Assembly: GCA_029979505.1 (NCBI GenBank) | Contig: JAPOHH010000001.1 | Coordinates: forward strand, 166,598 to 230,597 | Origin: a bacterium | GTDB taxonomy: Bacteria; Pseudomonadota; Gammaproteobacteria; GCA-002705445; GCA-002716945 | Direction of reading: 5' to 3' | DNA length: 64,000 bases | In this document: piece by piece, positions 18,277-29,777 of the stretch | Layout: every line of letters begins with the position of its first letter | Position numbering within the stretch: the first letter of the stretch is position 1 | Program-made: the position numbers and the translations under genes | The notes under the pieces: model-generated | Database searches by the model: none | What the model was told of the DNA's origin: nothing | Seen by the model: the letters and a program-made list of their open reading frames with translations, nothing else

Positions 18277-18350
18277 AGGCACGATTGGACTCGAACCAAC
18301 GACCTCCACCATGTCAAGGTGGCGCTCTAACCAAGCTGAGCTACGCGCCT
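18277..18350 (-). tRNA. tRNA-Val (GAC)
   Basis: A complete 74-nt cloverleaf. Acceptor AGGCGCG pairs with CGTGCCT, the D arm is GCTC/GAGC, the anticodon stem CCACC/GGTGG encloses loop TTGACAT with anticodon GAC, and the T arm GTTGG/CCAAT encloses TTCGAGT. No CCA is encoded. It decodes GUC and GUU, and is therefore a candidate for the tRNA that must slip at the prfB GUU codon. Confidence 0.96.
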
Positions 18351-18362
18351 GTAAGAATTGGT

Positions 18363-18391
18363 AAATTAACATGTCATGGGAGTGTAGACAA
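18363..18391 (-). promoter_or_regulatory. promoter of tRNA-Val and the thrS operon
   Basis: On the minus strand TTGTCT (18391-18386) is separated by 17 bp from TAATTT (18368-18363), a recognisable sigma-70 promoter. The start would fall about 5-6 bp upstream of the tRNA-Val 5' end. It overlaps no gene: uvrB ends at 18399. Confidence 0.55.
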
Positions 18392-18398
18392 GAATTCA

Positions 18399-20417
18399 TC
18401 AGGATTTTGCTTTTGGTATCATAAGATATTTATCTTGAAGTTCATTAATCTGATCTCTTATTTTTGCTGCTTGCTCAAATTCAAGATTTTTTGCATGTGT
18501 ATACATCTCCTTTTCAAGTTGAGATATTATTGACACTACGTTATCACTATTAACTTTTGTTAGCTTTTTCTTATTATTAGTTACTAATTGTAGCTTATCC
18601 AGTGATTCATTCTCTATATAAGTATCCTCATCAAGAGCTTGTCTAATATCTTTTTTCACACTAACAGGATTTATATTATTATCCGTGTTGTATTTGATTT
18701 GTATTTCTCTTCTTCTATCAGTTTCATCAATCGCTCTTTGCATTGATCCGGTAACCACATCTCCGTATAAAATACATCTACCGTCAATATTCCTGGCAGC
18801 CCGGCCAATTGTCTGTATGAGAGACCTATCGGATCTTAGAAATCCTTCTTTATCAGCATCAAATATTGCCACTAATTCTACTTCAGGTATGTCCAAACCC
18901 TCTCTTAATAAATTTATGCCAACTAAAACATCAAATTCTCCTTTTCTTAAATCTCTTATTATTTCTACTCTCTCAACAGTATCTATATCCGAATGAAGGT
19001 ACTTTACTTTTACATTATGCTCTTGGAGGTATTCTGATAGATTCTCTGACATCTTCTTAGTAAGTGTTGTAATGAGCACTCTGTTACCACGCTCAATAAC
19101 ACTATTAATTTCTGATAAAACATCTTCAACCTGACTGGAAGATGGCTTGACTTCAATAATTGGATCTATTAATCCAGTTGGGCGAATCACTTGTTCGATA
19201 ATTGCGTTTGATTTATCAACTTCGTATGGCCCTGGTGTAGCAGATACATATATAGTCTGAAAGTCGTACGCTTCAAACTCATCAAATTTAAGTGGTCGAT
19301 TATCCATAGCGGATGGTAGACGAAATCCATAGTCAACTAATGTTTGCTTTCTTGATTGGTCACCTCTATACATACCACCTAATTGAGGTACTCCCACATG
19401 GCTCTCGTCTATAATTACAAGACCATCATCGGGCATGTAATCTAATAAACATGGAGGCGGATCACCTGGATTCCTTCCTGACAAATATCTTGAATAATTT
19501 TCTATTCCAGAACAGTATCCCATTTCTTTCATCATTTCGAGATCATAGTTAGTTCTTTCTCGTATTCTTTGCTCTTCAATTAATTTCGAGTTATCAGAGA
19601 AATACTTAATTCTTTCTTTGAGTTCTTTCTTGATTTTAATCATAGCATCATCAATTTTATTCTGTGGTGTTACGTAATGTGTTTTTGGATAAACTGTAAC
19701 TCTATTTAATTGTTTGAAAATATCTCCTGTCAAAGGATCAAATAAAAAAATATTTTCTATTTCATCTCCAAATAAATCTATACGTACAGCATATTTTTCC
19801 GAATCACCTGGAAAAATATCTATAATTTGTCCTTTGACCTGATATGTTCCTCTCCTAAGCTCAATATCATTTCTAATGTATTGGAGTTCAGTTAGTTTTC
19901 TTAGAATATCTCTTTGATGAATTTCATCACCTTTTACAAGATGTAAAATCATTTTAAAATATGTTTTAGGGTCACCTAGACCATATATAGCTGAGACAGT
20001 TCCAACAACTATGGCGTCCTTTCTCTCGGTAAGTGACTTTGTAGCAGATAGACGCATTTGTTCTATGTGTTCATTTAACGATGCATCTTTTTCTATAAAG
20101 GTATCAGAAACTGGTACATAAGCTTCAGGCTGATAGTAGTCATAATAAGAAACAAAGTACTCTACAGAATTATTTGGAAAAAATTCTTTCATTTCAGAAT
20201 AAAGTTGTGCAGCAAGTGTTTTATTTGGTGCAAGGACCAATGTAGTTTTATTTGTCTTAGAGATAATGTTTGCCATAGTATAAGTTTTACCAGAACCTGT
20301 TACTCCTAGTAATGTTTGATGTTTAAGATTTTTTGATATACCGCTCACAAGAGCCTCAATAGCTTTTGGCTGATCACCATTCGGTTTCATGGAAGATTTT
20401 AAAGTTAGTCTTTTCAC
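18399..20417 (-). CDS. uvrB: excinuclease ABC subunit B
   Basis: 672 residues, full length. The DNA-damage helicase of nucleotide excision repair, loaded by UvrA and recruiting UvrC. Walker [16 protein letters not shown], the beta-hairpin region [12 protein letters not shown], helicase motifs [10 protein letters not shown], and [30 protein letters not shown]. The C-terminal UVR domain ([20 protein letters not shown]) that contacts UvrC is retained. Divergent from aspC, as in Pseudomonas. Confidence 0.98.
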   Translation of the reverse strand: MKRLTLKSSMKPNGDQPKAIEALVSGISKNLKHQTLLGVTGSGKTYTMANIISKTNKTTLVLAPNKTLAAQLYSEMKEFFPNNSVEYFVSYYDYYQPEAYVPVSDTFIEKDASLNEHIEQMRLSATKSLTERKDAIVVGTVSAIYGLGDPKTYFKMILHLVKGDEIHQRDILRKLTELQYIRNDIELRRGTYQVKGQIIDIFPGDSEKYAVRIDLFGDEIENIFLFDPLTGDIFKQLNRVTVYPKTHYVTPQNKIDDAMIKIKKELKERIKYFSDNSKLIEEQRIRERTNYDLEMMKEMGYCSGIENYSRYLSGRNPGDPPPCLLDYMPDDGLVIIDESHVGVPQLGGMYRGDQSRKQTLVDYGFRLPSAMDNRPLKFDEFEAYDFQTIYVSATPGPYEVDKSNAIIEQVIRPTGLIDPIIEVKPSSSQVEDVLSEINSVIERGNRVLITTLTKKMSENLSEYLQEHNVKVKYLHSDIDTVERVEIIRDLRKGEFDVLVGINLLREGLDIPEVELVAIFDADKEGFLRSDRSLIQTIGRAARNIDGRCILYGDVVTGSMQRAIDETDRRREIQIKYNTDNNINPVSVKKDIRQALDEDTYIENESLDKLQLVTNNKKKLTKVNSDNVVSIISQLEKEMYTHAKNLEFEQAAKIRDQINELQDKYLMIPKAKS

Positions 20418-20458
20418 AATATTCTTTTAGCTCTCTTACTTAATTAGTTCATTCATGG

Positions 20459-20465
20459 TATTATA
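20459..20465. promoter_or_regulatory. overlapping divergent -10 elements of uvrB and aspC
   Basis: The 12-bp inverted repeat GGTATTATAACC (20457-20468) gives TATTAT towards aspC and TATAAT (20465-20460) towards uvrB. No good -35 boxes are seen. With only 68 bp between the two starts, transcription of one may exclude the other. Confidence 0.35.
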
Positions 20466-20485
20466 ACCTTTTTACAGGAACTCTA

Positions 20486-21667
20486 TTGAAATTTTCAGAA
20501 CGTATAAATTTAATTCAGCCGTCATCAACGATGGCGCTTACATCAAAAGCTAATGAACTCAAGCAGAAAGGTGAGGATATTATAGTTCTTACGGTAGGAG
20601 AACCTGATTTTGATACTCCAAATTACATTAAAGAGAGTGCAAAAGAAGCAATTAATGCTGGATTAACGAAATATACTGCTGTTGACGGAACTATCGAACT
20701 TAAGAAATCCATTATAAATAAACTAAAATCAGAAAATAATCTGGAGTATACTTTTGATGAAATTATTGTTTCAGCTGGATGTAAGCAATCTATATTTAAT
20801 TTTCTTCAAGTAGTAATTGATGATGGTGATGAGGTAATTATTCCACAACCATATTGGGTATCATATGCTGACATGGTTAAATATTCTGGTGGCGTACCAG
20901 TCATGCTTGAAACAGACTATGAGACTAATTTTGATATCGATATAACAAAACTAGAAAATTTAATTAATGAAAAAACTAAATTATTTATGATTAATAGTCC
21001 GAATAATCCTAGCGGAAAGTACTATGATTCAGAAATACTCAAAAAAATTTCATCAGTGTTAATAAAAAATGAAAACATACTTATATCTTCTGATGATATA
21101 TATGAACATATTCAATGGCATCAAGAAAAATTTCACAATATTTTAAATGTCTGTCCAGAATTAAAACAGAGAACCGTAATATTGAATGGAGTCTCAAAAG
21201 CATACTCAATGACTGGATGGAGAATTGGTTACGCAGCTGCCAATAAAGAAATTATAAAAAAAATGAAAACTCTTCAATCTCAGAGTACTTCTTGTGCGTC
21301 TTCAATATCTCAAGCAGCTGCTTCAACAGCATTGAATACTGTTTGTAATGAGTTGCCAGCAATGAATAAAGAATATAAAGAAAGACATGATTTTGTTGTG
21401 TCTGAACTTAATAAAATTGATGGGGTAGATTGTAAACCTACCGATGGTACATTCTATGTCTTTCCATCATTTAAAAATTACATAAAGAAAAGTAACGAAA
21501 TATCAAATGACACTGAACTTGCTTTATATATTTTAGAAAAAGCGAAAGTAGCGGTTGTTCCAGGGAGTGCTTTTGGCATAGACAATCATATTAGAATATC
21601 CATTGCAATAGATATGGATTCATTAAAGGAAGCTATGCATAGACTCAATAAAAGTCTTAGTTCATAA
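20486..21667 (+). CDS. aspC: aspartate aminotransferase, class I fold type Ib, TTG start
   Basis: 393-residue PLP enzyme transferring the amino group between aspartate and oxaloacetate. The PLP lysine is in NGVSKAYSMTGWRIGY; TVGEPDFDTP, NSPNNPSGKYY, and the terminal RISIA (substrate arginine) are present. The start is TTG at 20486 with AGGA at 20476-20479, 6 bp away; the protein begins MKFSERINLIQPSSTMA as homologues do. The divergent uvrB/aminotransferase pair is conserved in pseudomonads. Specificity for aspartate rests on similarity; a broader amino-acid range is possible. Ends 6 bp inside the convergent typA. Confidence 0.92.
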   Translation: MKFSERINLIQPSSTMALTSKANELKQKGEDIIVLTVGEPDFDTPNYIKESAKEAINAGLTKYTAVDGTIELKKSIINKLKSENNLEYTFDEIIVSAGCKQSIFNFLQVVIDDGDEVIIPQPYWVSYADMVKYSGGVPVMLETDYETNFDIDITKLENLINEKTKLFMINSPNNPSGKYYDSEILKKISSVLIKNENILISSDDIYEHIQWHQEKFHNILNVCPELKQRTVILNGVSKAYSMTGWRIGYAAANKEIIKKMKTLQSQSTSCASSISQAAASTALNTVCNELPAMNKEYKERHDFVVSELNKIDGVDCKPTDGTFYVFPSFKNYIKKSNEISNDTELALYILEKAKVAVVPGSAFGIDNHIRISIAIDMDSLKEAMHRLNKSLSS

Positions 21668-23470
21668 TTTAGCAGCTCTTTTCCTCTCATGAGGGTCTAA
21701 ATGTTTTTTTCTAAGCCTAAGATTAATCGGTGTGACTTCTAATACCTCATCATCATTTATGTATGACATCATTTGTTCGAGTGACATTTTTCGTGGCGGA
21801 ACGAGTTTTACTGCTTCATCAGTTCCTGATGCGCGAACGTTTGTTAACTGTTTTCCTTTAAGAATATTTATTTCCAGATCATTTGGACGGTTGTGCTCAC
21901 CAACAATCATTCCTTGATAAACTTTTGTTTGAGGGTCTATAAACATTATCCCTCTGTCTTGTAAGTTAAAAATTGCATAAGCTACAGAATTACCGGTTGA
22001 GTTAGCTATAAGCACACCATTTCTTCTTGAAGCAATGTCACCCTTATATTCTTTATAAGAATCAAATAATCTGTTCATGACACCTGTACCTCTAGTCTCA
22101 GTTAGGAACTGACTTTGATAACCTATAAGTGACCTTGATGGACATTTAAAAACTAAACGTGTCTTGCCAGAGATATTCGTCATATCCAGCATTGTGCCTT
22201 TTCTTTTATTCATACTATCAATAACAGTACTCGTATAATCATCGTCAACGTCTATTATGACTTCTTCAATAGGCTCTAATTTCTGATTTTTGTCATTAAT
22301 TTTGTATACGACCTTGGGTCTAGATACCGTAAGCTCAAAGCCTTCTCTTCTCATTGTCTCAACGAGAACACCTAGCTGTAACTCTCCACGTCCTCCAATT
22401 TCAAAAGAGTCTTTTTGTTCATTTTCATTGAATGATATCGCAACATTGGACTCCGCTTCAGACAATAATCTCTCTCTTATTAATGTAGAAGTTACCTTTT
22501 TACCCTCTAATCCTGAAATAGGCGAATCATTTACAGTTATAGTAATAGACATGGTTGGCGGATCAATTGGTGTTGATTTAATCGGAGTTTCATTAATTTC
22601 ATTGCAGATTGTATCAGCGACAGATGTTTCTGCTAATCCAGCGATACATATAATATCTCCTGCAATTACTTTATCGACAGCAATTCTATCTGTACCTTCA
22701 TACTTAAATAGTTTAGTAAGTCTTCCTGATTCCACCCTTTGCCCTGAGAGGTTTATTGCCTTAACATTATCATTTACTTTAGCTGACCCTTGCTCAACTC
22801 TTCCTATCAAACACCGACCCAGATATTTATCTGAATCTAGAAGTGTAGCTAGCATAGCAAATGGTTTATTAACATCAACATCTGGTGCTTTAACATATTT
22901 CACAATCAAATCTAACATTTCATGGAGATTATCCTTCCTGTTGTTAATATCTGATGTACACCAGCCTTCTCTTCCTGAAGCATATAATATTGGAAAATCT
23001 AATTGATCATCATTAGCATCCAAAGAAACAAATAAATCAAATACGTCATCAATTACCTTATCTGCTCTACTGTCAGGTTTATCAATCTTATTTACAACTA
23101 CTATTGGTTTTAAACCTTGGGCCAATGCTTTTGATAAAACAAATTTTGTTTGAGGCATTGCACCCTCAGCAGCATCTACTAACAAAATTACACCATCCGT
23201 CATACTAAGTACCCTCTCAACTTCTCCTCCAAAATCAGCATGTCCAGGAGTATCTATAATATTAATTCTTGTTTTATTCCAAAGAATAGAAGTTGGTTTT
23301 GCTAGTATAGTAATACCCCTCTCTTTTTCTAAGTCACCAGAATCCATTACACGCTCAGTAACTAATTTATTTTCTCTAAAAATACCAGCTTGCATCATAA
23401 TAGAATCTATCAGAGTAGTTTTACCATGATCAACGTGAGCTATAATTGCAATATTCCTGATTTGTTCCAT
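21662..23470 (-). CDS. typA: ribosome-associated GTPase TypA/BipA
   Basis: 602 residues. A translational GTPase related to EF-G that binds the ribosome and helps 50S assembly and stress growth. G1 AHVDHGKTTLIDSI, G3 DTPGHADFGGEVERV and G4 NKIDKPDSR are clear. Domains II, III and V and the specific C-terminal domain (ANSTGNSVAYAIFNLQDRG, KGKQLTNVRASGTDEA) follow. Full length. Confidence 0.97.
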   Translation of the reverse strand: MEQIRNIAIIAHVDHGKTTLIDSIMMQAGIFRENKLVTERVMDSGDLEKERGITILAKPTSILWNKTRINIIDTPGHADFGGEVERVLSMTDGVILLVDAAEGAMPQTKFVLSKALAQGLKPIVVVNKIDKPDSRADKVIDDVFDLFVSLDANDDQLDFPILYASGREGWCTSDINNRKDNLHEMLDLIVKYVKAPDVDVNKPFAMLATLLDSDKYLGRCLIGRVEQGSAKVNDNVKAINLSGQRVESGRLTKLFKYEGTDRIAVDKVIAGDIICIAGLAETSVADTICNEINETPIKSTPIDPPTMSITITVNDSPISGLEGKKVTSTLIRERLLSEAESNVAISFNENEQKDSFEIGGRGELQLGVLVETMRREGFELTVSRPKVVYKINDKNQKLEPIEEVIIDVDDDYTSTVIDSMNKRKGTMLDMTNISGKTRLVFKCPSRSLIGYQSQFLTETRGTGVMNRLFDSYKEYKGDIASRRNGVLIANSTGNSVAYAIFNLQDRGIMFIDPQTKVYQGMIVGEHNRPNDLEINILKGKQLTNVRASGTDEAVKLVPPRKMSLEQMMSYINDDEVLEVTPINLRLRKKHLDPHERKRAAKL

Positions 23471-23561
23471 ATTTGTAATGTTCTAAAAGAATTTTAGTGT
23501 GCACTATACTACACAATGTGTTGCAAGTCTTAAAAAGTTAGATTAATCAGAGGGTTTATAC

Positions 23562-23633
23562 TCCTCGGGACGGACTCGAACCGCCGACCTGGTGATTAAC
23601 AGTCACTCGCTCTACCAACTGAGCTACCGAGGA
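23562..23633 (-). tRNA. tRNA-Asn (GTT)
   Basis: Acceptor TCCTCGG/CCGAGGA, D arm GCTC/GAGC, anticodon loop CTGTTAA with GTT, T arm GGCGG/CCGTC enclosing TTCGAGT. 72 nt without encoded CCA. The first pair of the anticodon stem is an A-C mismatch where E. coli has G-U, otherwise pairing is complete. Confidence 0.95.
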
Positions 23634-23824
23634 ATAATGACAAGATAGTAATAAAAAAGCACTTAATCTTCAATCATTTTTTGGATTGATTGAAATAGAT
23701 TCTGTTTTACATCTTAAATTAAGATTAGTATATATTACAACTTAAATTTGAGTAGAAAATGTTATTTTATTTTTCATTTTTAAAAAATGTCTTTTATTTA
23801 AGTGTATGATAAAATTTGCCTAAG
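23634..23824. other. intergenic region between tRNA-Asn and fdxA
   Basis: 190 bp, over three-quarters A+T by eye, holding the tRNA-Asn promoter at its left end. A short inverted repeat (CAATCA near 23671, TGATTG near 23688) has no T-run and is not a convincing terminator. TATGAT at 23805-23810 is a possible fdxA -10 but would leave a leader under 10 nt. Nothing else is seen. Confidence 0.5.
23645..23673 (-). promoter_or_regulatory. tRNA-Asn promoter
   Basis: Minus-strand TTGAAG (23673-23668), 17-bp spacer, TACTAT (23650-23645). The predicted start lies about 5 bp upstream of the tRNA 5' end, a short leader typical of tRNA genes. Confidence 0.55.
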
Positions 23825-24148
23825 ATGACATATGTAATAACAGAGAATTGTATTAAGTGTAAATACACAGACTGTGTAGAGGTTTGCCCAGTTGATTGTT
23901 TTCATGAAGGGCCAAATTTTTTGGTAATAAACCCGGAAGAATGCATAGATTGTAGTTTATGTGAACCGGAATGTCCTATCAATGCAATATTGTCTGAAGA
24001 TGACTTAAAGGAAGAAGACAAAAAGTATCTTGAAATAAATACAAGATTATCAAAGACATGGCCGTTAATTACAGAAGCAAAATCAGCACCATCAGATGCT
24101 AAAGAATGGGAAAATAAACCTGATAAACTAAAACTCCTAGAAGAATAG
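23825..24148 (+). CDS. fdxA: 7Fe ferredoxin FdxA
   Basis: 107 residues from the ATG at 23825, giving [21 protein letters not shown] as in Azotobacter FdI-type ferredoxins; a TTG 9 bp upstream is less likely. The first cysteine set ([17 protein letters not shown]) and second ([12 protein letters not shown]) bind one [3Fe-4S] and one [4Fe-4S] cluster. The C-terminal ~45 residues ([12 protein letters not shown]...KLKLLEE) are the FdxA extension. A low-potential electron carrier whose partner is unknown. No clear Shine-Dalgarno. Confidence 0.95.
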   Translation: MTYVITENCIKCKYTDCVEVCPVDCFHEGPNFLVINPEECIDCSLCEPECPINAILSEDDLKEEDKKYLEINTRLSKTWPLITEAKSAPSDAKEWENKPDKLKLLEE

Positions 24149-24152
24149 AGAT

Positions 24153-25514
24153 TTAGAGATTGTCGGTATTTTCAAATATCTGAGGATGATAATCTTCAAA
24201 TCTTGTGCAGTGCGATAAAAATGTTAACTTTGCTGTCCCTGTAGGGCCGTTTCTGTGTTTAGCTATATTAATCTCTGCAATGTTTTTGTCTTCTGAATTT
24301 GGATTATAAACATCATCCCTGTAAATAAACATTACAACATCTGCATCTTGTTCTATAGAACCTGATTCTCTTAAATCTGATAAAAATGGTCTTTTATCAT
24401 TTCGCTGCTCCAAGCTACGATTCAATTGTGACAAAGCAATTATTGGTATATCAAGTTCTTTTGCTAAGCTTTTAAGCTGTCTAGTTATAGAAGCAATCTC
24501 ATTTACTCTATTTTCACTCTTATCAGGCAGTGTCATTAGCTGAAGGTAATCTAATATAATCATATCAATACCGGTTTCTCTCTTCATTCTTCTAGCTCTT
24601 GATCGAAGTGTCATAGGTGTAATGCTTCCTGTGTCATCAATATACAATGAGCAATCCTGCATCATTTCAATTGCTTGAGTTACAGCTCTAGTATCATCAC
24701 TCGATGATTCATAGTCACCTGATCTGATTTTTGAAAATTCTACTGTACTTAGGGACGATAACATCCTAAGAGCTATAGATTGAGATGACATCTCTAGACT
24801 AAAAAATCCTACCTTCTTCTTTTGCTTAAATACTATATCTTGAGCAATATTCATAGCTAATGCCGTTTTACCCATAGATGGTCGGGCGGCAATCACTACT
24901 AAATCAGAATTTTGAAGCCCTCCCATAATTTCGTCTAGTTTTGAATATCCTGTCAGAAGGTAATCTATTATATTATTTGTTTTTTTATTGTAGATAGAAT
25001 CTACCATTTCATTAACAATAGGTCCTATGCGGACTAATCCTTCATGCTTTTTGGTGTCAGACGCTATAGAGAAAATATCAGCCTCAGCTTTATCTAAGAT
25101 TGAACTTATATCTTCTGTTGTATCTTGATGAATGCTCTCTATCGTTCGGGTACTTGCTCCTATAAGTTTTCTCATTACTGACTTTTCTCTTACAATTTCT
25201 GCATATTTAACGATATGAGCCGATGTAGGAACCGTCTTTGCGAGCTCTTTTAAATATTCAATTCCACCTATCTTAGATAGTTTGTCTCTAGATTTAAGAC
25301 TTTCCTCTAAAATAAGAATATCTAGGGGTTGATCATTTATCTGAAGGTCATAAATTTCTGAGAATACATCACGATTTTTTGAATCATAGAAATCAGCAGG
25401 TGTTATTAAATTTGATATCTTTTCCCATGATTCACAGTCTATTATAAGTGAGCCTAGTAAGGCTTTCTCAGATTCTATAGATATTGGTGTTTTAGGAATT
25501 GAACTCATTATCAA
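24153..25514 (-). CDS. dnaB: replicative DNA helicase DnaB
   Basis: 453 residues. The N-terminal primase-interacting domain (SIESEKALLGSLIID) and linker precede the RecA-like motor: Walker A AARPSMGKTALAMNIA, Walker B IDMIILDYLQLM, LSQLNRSLEQRNDKRP and DLRESGSIEQDADVVMFI. No intein. It follows rplI in the conserved rpsF-rpsR-rplI-dnaB order; the stop is 5 bp from the convergent fdxA stop. Confidence 0.98.
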   Translation of the reverse strand: MIMSSIPKTPISIESEKALLGSLIIDCESWEKISNLITPADFYDSKNRDVFSEIYDLQINDQPLDILILEESLKSRDKLSKIGGIEYLKELAKTVPTSAHIVKYAEIVREKSVMRKLIGASTRTIESIHQDTTEDISSILDKAEADIFSIASDTKKHEGLVRIGPIVNEMVDSIYNKKTNNIIDYLLTGYSKLDEIMGGLQNSDLVVIAARPSMGKTALAMNIAQDIVFKQKKKVGFFSLEMSSQSIALRMLSSLSTVEFSKIRSGDYESSSDDTRAVTQAIEMMQDCSLYIDDTGSITPMTLRSRARRMKRETGIDMIILDYLQLMTLPDKSENRVNEIASITRQLKSLAKELDIPIIALSQLNRSLEQRNDKRPFLSDLRESGSIEQDADVVMFIYRDDVYNPNSEDKNIAEINIAKHRNGPTGTAKLTFLSHCTRFEDYHPQIFENTDNL

Positions 25515-25564
25515 ATATATTATCTGATATTTATTTTATTTTGTAGATTGACTTAATGAGTTTA

Positions 25565-26026
25565 TTAACTTTCTTCTTCAGATTTTTCTACCACGATAAT
25601 GACATCACAGGCTACTTCTGAATGAAGTGACACGTTTACATTATAAGTACCGAGTTCTTTTATAGCTCCAGATGGTAGATTAACCTGTTTTTTTTCAATA
25701 GGATGCCCATCCTCTTTCATTCTATCCATGATGTTCTGGAGAGTTATAGATCCAAAAAGCTCATTAGAATCATCTTTAACTTTGACTTTATGTGTCTGAC
25801 TATAACCAATTAGCTTTTCTTTGAGAGACATAGCAGCCTCTTTCAATTCTTGTTCTTTTTTAATTAACTCATCTTTCATTTTACTTATAACTTCTAAGTT
25901 TTCAGGAGATGGAGTTAGTGCAGATTTTGTTGGTAAAAGAAAGTTTCGTGCATACCCTCCTTTTACATTGATTTCTTCACCTACTTTACCTAGGTGTTTT
26001 ACATCTTTGAGTAATACTAACTTCAT
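25565..26026 (-). CDS. rplI: 50S ribosomal protein L9
   Basis: 153 residues. The N-terminal 23S-binding domain has VKHLGKVGEEINVKGGYARNFL, the family signature. A long central helix (about 41-75) leads to the C-terminal domain ending VSLHSEVACDVIIVVEKSEEE. The ATG overlaps the rpsR stop (ATGA), giving coupled translation. Confidence 0.98.
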   Translation of the reverse strand: MKLVLLKDVKHLGKVGEEINVKGGYARNFLLPTKSALTPSPENLEVISKMKDELIKKEQELKEAAMSLKEKLIGYSQTHKVKVKDDSNELFGSITLQNIMDRMKEDGHPIEKKQVNLPSGAIKELGTYNVNVSLHSEVACDVIIVVEKSEEES

Positions 26027-26217
26027 TGTCTTTTATGGTTATCACAGTAGGGAATAAGTGCCAGAAATCTTGCTATTTTAACTGCTTTATTCATTTTCCT
26101 TTGTTCACTAGCAGTTAACCCAGAGACTCTACTAGGTATTAGTTTTCCAGCCTCTGAGATATACTTTTTTATATATCCGAGGTTTTTATAGTCAATAATA
26201 TTTTTATTTTTATCCAT
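26023..26217 (-). CDS. rpsR: 30S ribosomal protein S18
   Basis: 64 residues, slightly shorter than E. coli (75) at the N-terminus. DYKNLGYIKKYISEAGKLIPS followed by RVSGLTASEQRKM and ARFLALIPYC is diagnostic. Three bp after rpsF. Confidence 0.98.
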   Translation of the reverse strand: MDKNKNIIDYKNLGYIKKYISEAGKLIPSRVSGLTASEQRKMNKAVKIARFLALIPYCDNHKRQ

Positions 26218-26220
26218 ATT

Positions 26221-26553
26221 CTAAGCTGTTTTTAGTTGTTCTTTGTTCATATAAGACGGCTCTGTATGAGAATCCTTGGTGTTTATTATTAAATGTCGGA
26301 GTATGTGATCATTAAATTTAATCAATTCATTTAGCTCTTCTATAATTTTATTATCAGCTTTAAAATTGACAAGGATGTATCTAGCTTTGTTCTCATTATT
26401 GATGTCGTAAGACATCTTTAATGACCCCCAGTCTTCATATCTATCTATAACTCCATTATTTTCAGTGATTACAGATTTATATTTTTCTATAGTCTGATTA
26501 GTGAGTGTATCTTCACCAACAGAAAACATAAGTACTAATTCATAATTTTTCAT
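26221..26553 (-). CDS. rpsF: 30S ribosomal protein S6
   Basis: 110 residues from the ATG at 26553 (MKNYELVLMFSVGEDTL); an in-frame ATG at 26598 would add 15 residues that S6 proteins lack. AGGT lies 8-11 bp upstream of 26553. DRYEDWGSLKMSYDINNENKA and the strand KARYILVNF match S6. S6 binds S18 on the 30S platform, whose gene follows. Confidence 0.96.
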   Translation of the reverse strand: MKNYELVLMFSVGEDTLTNQTIEKYKSVITENNGVIDRYEDWGSLKMSYDINNENKARYILVNFKADNKIIEELNELIKFNDHILRHLIINTKDSHTEPSYMNKEQLKTA

Positions 26554-26614
26554 AATTTTACCTAGGGCAATACTACAGTACAAAGGTAGATTTTTCAATT
26601 AATCACTGCATTAT

Positions 26615-27357
26615 TTATCTAAATTTAGCAACTTCGTATAGTATTATCCCGCATGCAACAGAGATATTGAGGCATTCTACAGAGCCAACTATAGGTATAG
26701 AAAATAAGTCATCGCATGAGTTTTTAAGTGATCTGGAAATACCAACATCTTCTGCGCCCATTATCACACATATACCTTCATATTTTAGCTTTGCAATTTC
26801 ATGATAATCTGATCGTGCCTTATGATCTGTCCCTAAAACTCTTATATTATTTAATTTTAGTTTTTTTACGATTCCATTTAAATCATTTGATTCATAAATA
26901 TACAAACCAGATGTGCCTCCACATGAAGCCTTGTGAACAGCAGGTGAAATGGGTGCAGAATTAGATTTTCTTTTTATTACTAAATCACAACCAACTGCGT
27001 TAGCAGTCCTAATGCATGCACCTAAATTACCAGGATCTTTTATTTGATCTAATATTAAAATAAAAGGACTTTTATTTAAATTTATAAAGTTTTCAAGATC
27101 AAATACAGAAAGATTTTTATCTTGTAGCTCACATACAACTCCTTGATGTTTAGTTGTTTGTGATAAAAGTATAAGTTGATCTATTGATGTTTCCTCGATA
27201 AATAAACTAGAATCTAATGCTTTTTGATATAAGAGATGTAAATTTTTACTTGATATATCTTTTTTAAAATATATTTTTTTAATCCTATCTTTATCAGAAT
27301 TTATAATATTGGATATAGCATGAATCCCATATATATATCTTGTTAAAGGTTCAGACA

Positions 27358-27358
<1 letters not shown>
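26615..27358 (-). CDS. rlmB: 23S rRNA (guanosine-2'-O-)-methyltransferase RlmB
   Basis: 247 residues of the SpoU/TrmH knot family, modifying G2251 of 23S rRNA. An N-terminal L30e-like substrate-binding domain (1-80) precedes the SPOUT domain with motif 1 (DQIKDPGNLGACIRTANAVG), motif 2 (VIMGAEDVGISRSL) and motif 3 (SIPIVGSVECLNISVA), where the usual SLNVS reads CLNIS. Position between purA and rpsF is the standard rlmB site. Overlaps purA by 1 bp. Confidence 0.94.
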
Positions 27359-29578
<2,220 letters not shown>

Positions 29579-29585
29579 AATTTAT

Positions 29586-29777
29586 TTATAAAACCATATA
29601 ATATATAACTAACCCAAAGATAATACATGTAAGACCAATCATTCTCAATGTTTTATCATCCATATCAGCTATAGAAAGAAGCATCTTTTTGAAAGTATTT
29701 GGGTATAACAGAGGGACAATTCCCTCTATAATTAATATAAAGGCAATAACAATAGCTACGGTTTCTAGACTATTTAT
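29586..29777 (-). CDS. DUF2065 (YjeT-like) small membrane protein, probable AUA start
   Basis: 63 codons between hflC and hisZ. The product (I/M)NSLETVAIVIAFILIIEG, then IVPLLYPNTFKKM, and RMIGLTCIIFGLVIYYMVL, aligns over its length with YjeT (MNSTIWLALALVLVLEG..., PMLYPKAWKKM, VVVYYML). Two membrane helices flank a short polar loop. No ATG, GTG or TTG is in frame before residue 32. The AUA at 29777 aligns with the homologue's initiator, overlaps the hflC stop (29776-29774), and has GGUG 7 bp upstream. Conserved hflC neighbour of unknown function. Confidence 0.82.
   Translation of the reverse strand: MNSLETVAIVIAFILIIEGIVPLLYPNTFKKMLLSIADMDDKTLRMIGLTCIIFGLVIYYMVL

Noticed and set aside
22290..23006. 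238-codon open frame on the plus strand inside typA
   Set aside because: It is antisense to a fully conserved GTPase, and its serine- and leucine-rich product resembles nothing; it is a shadow of typA codon use.
23671..23693. Inverted repeat CAATCA/TGATTG as a terminator
   Set aside because: The stem is short and AT-rich, with no T-run in either direction.
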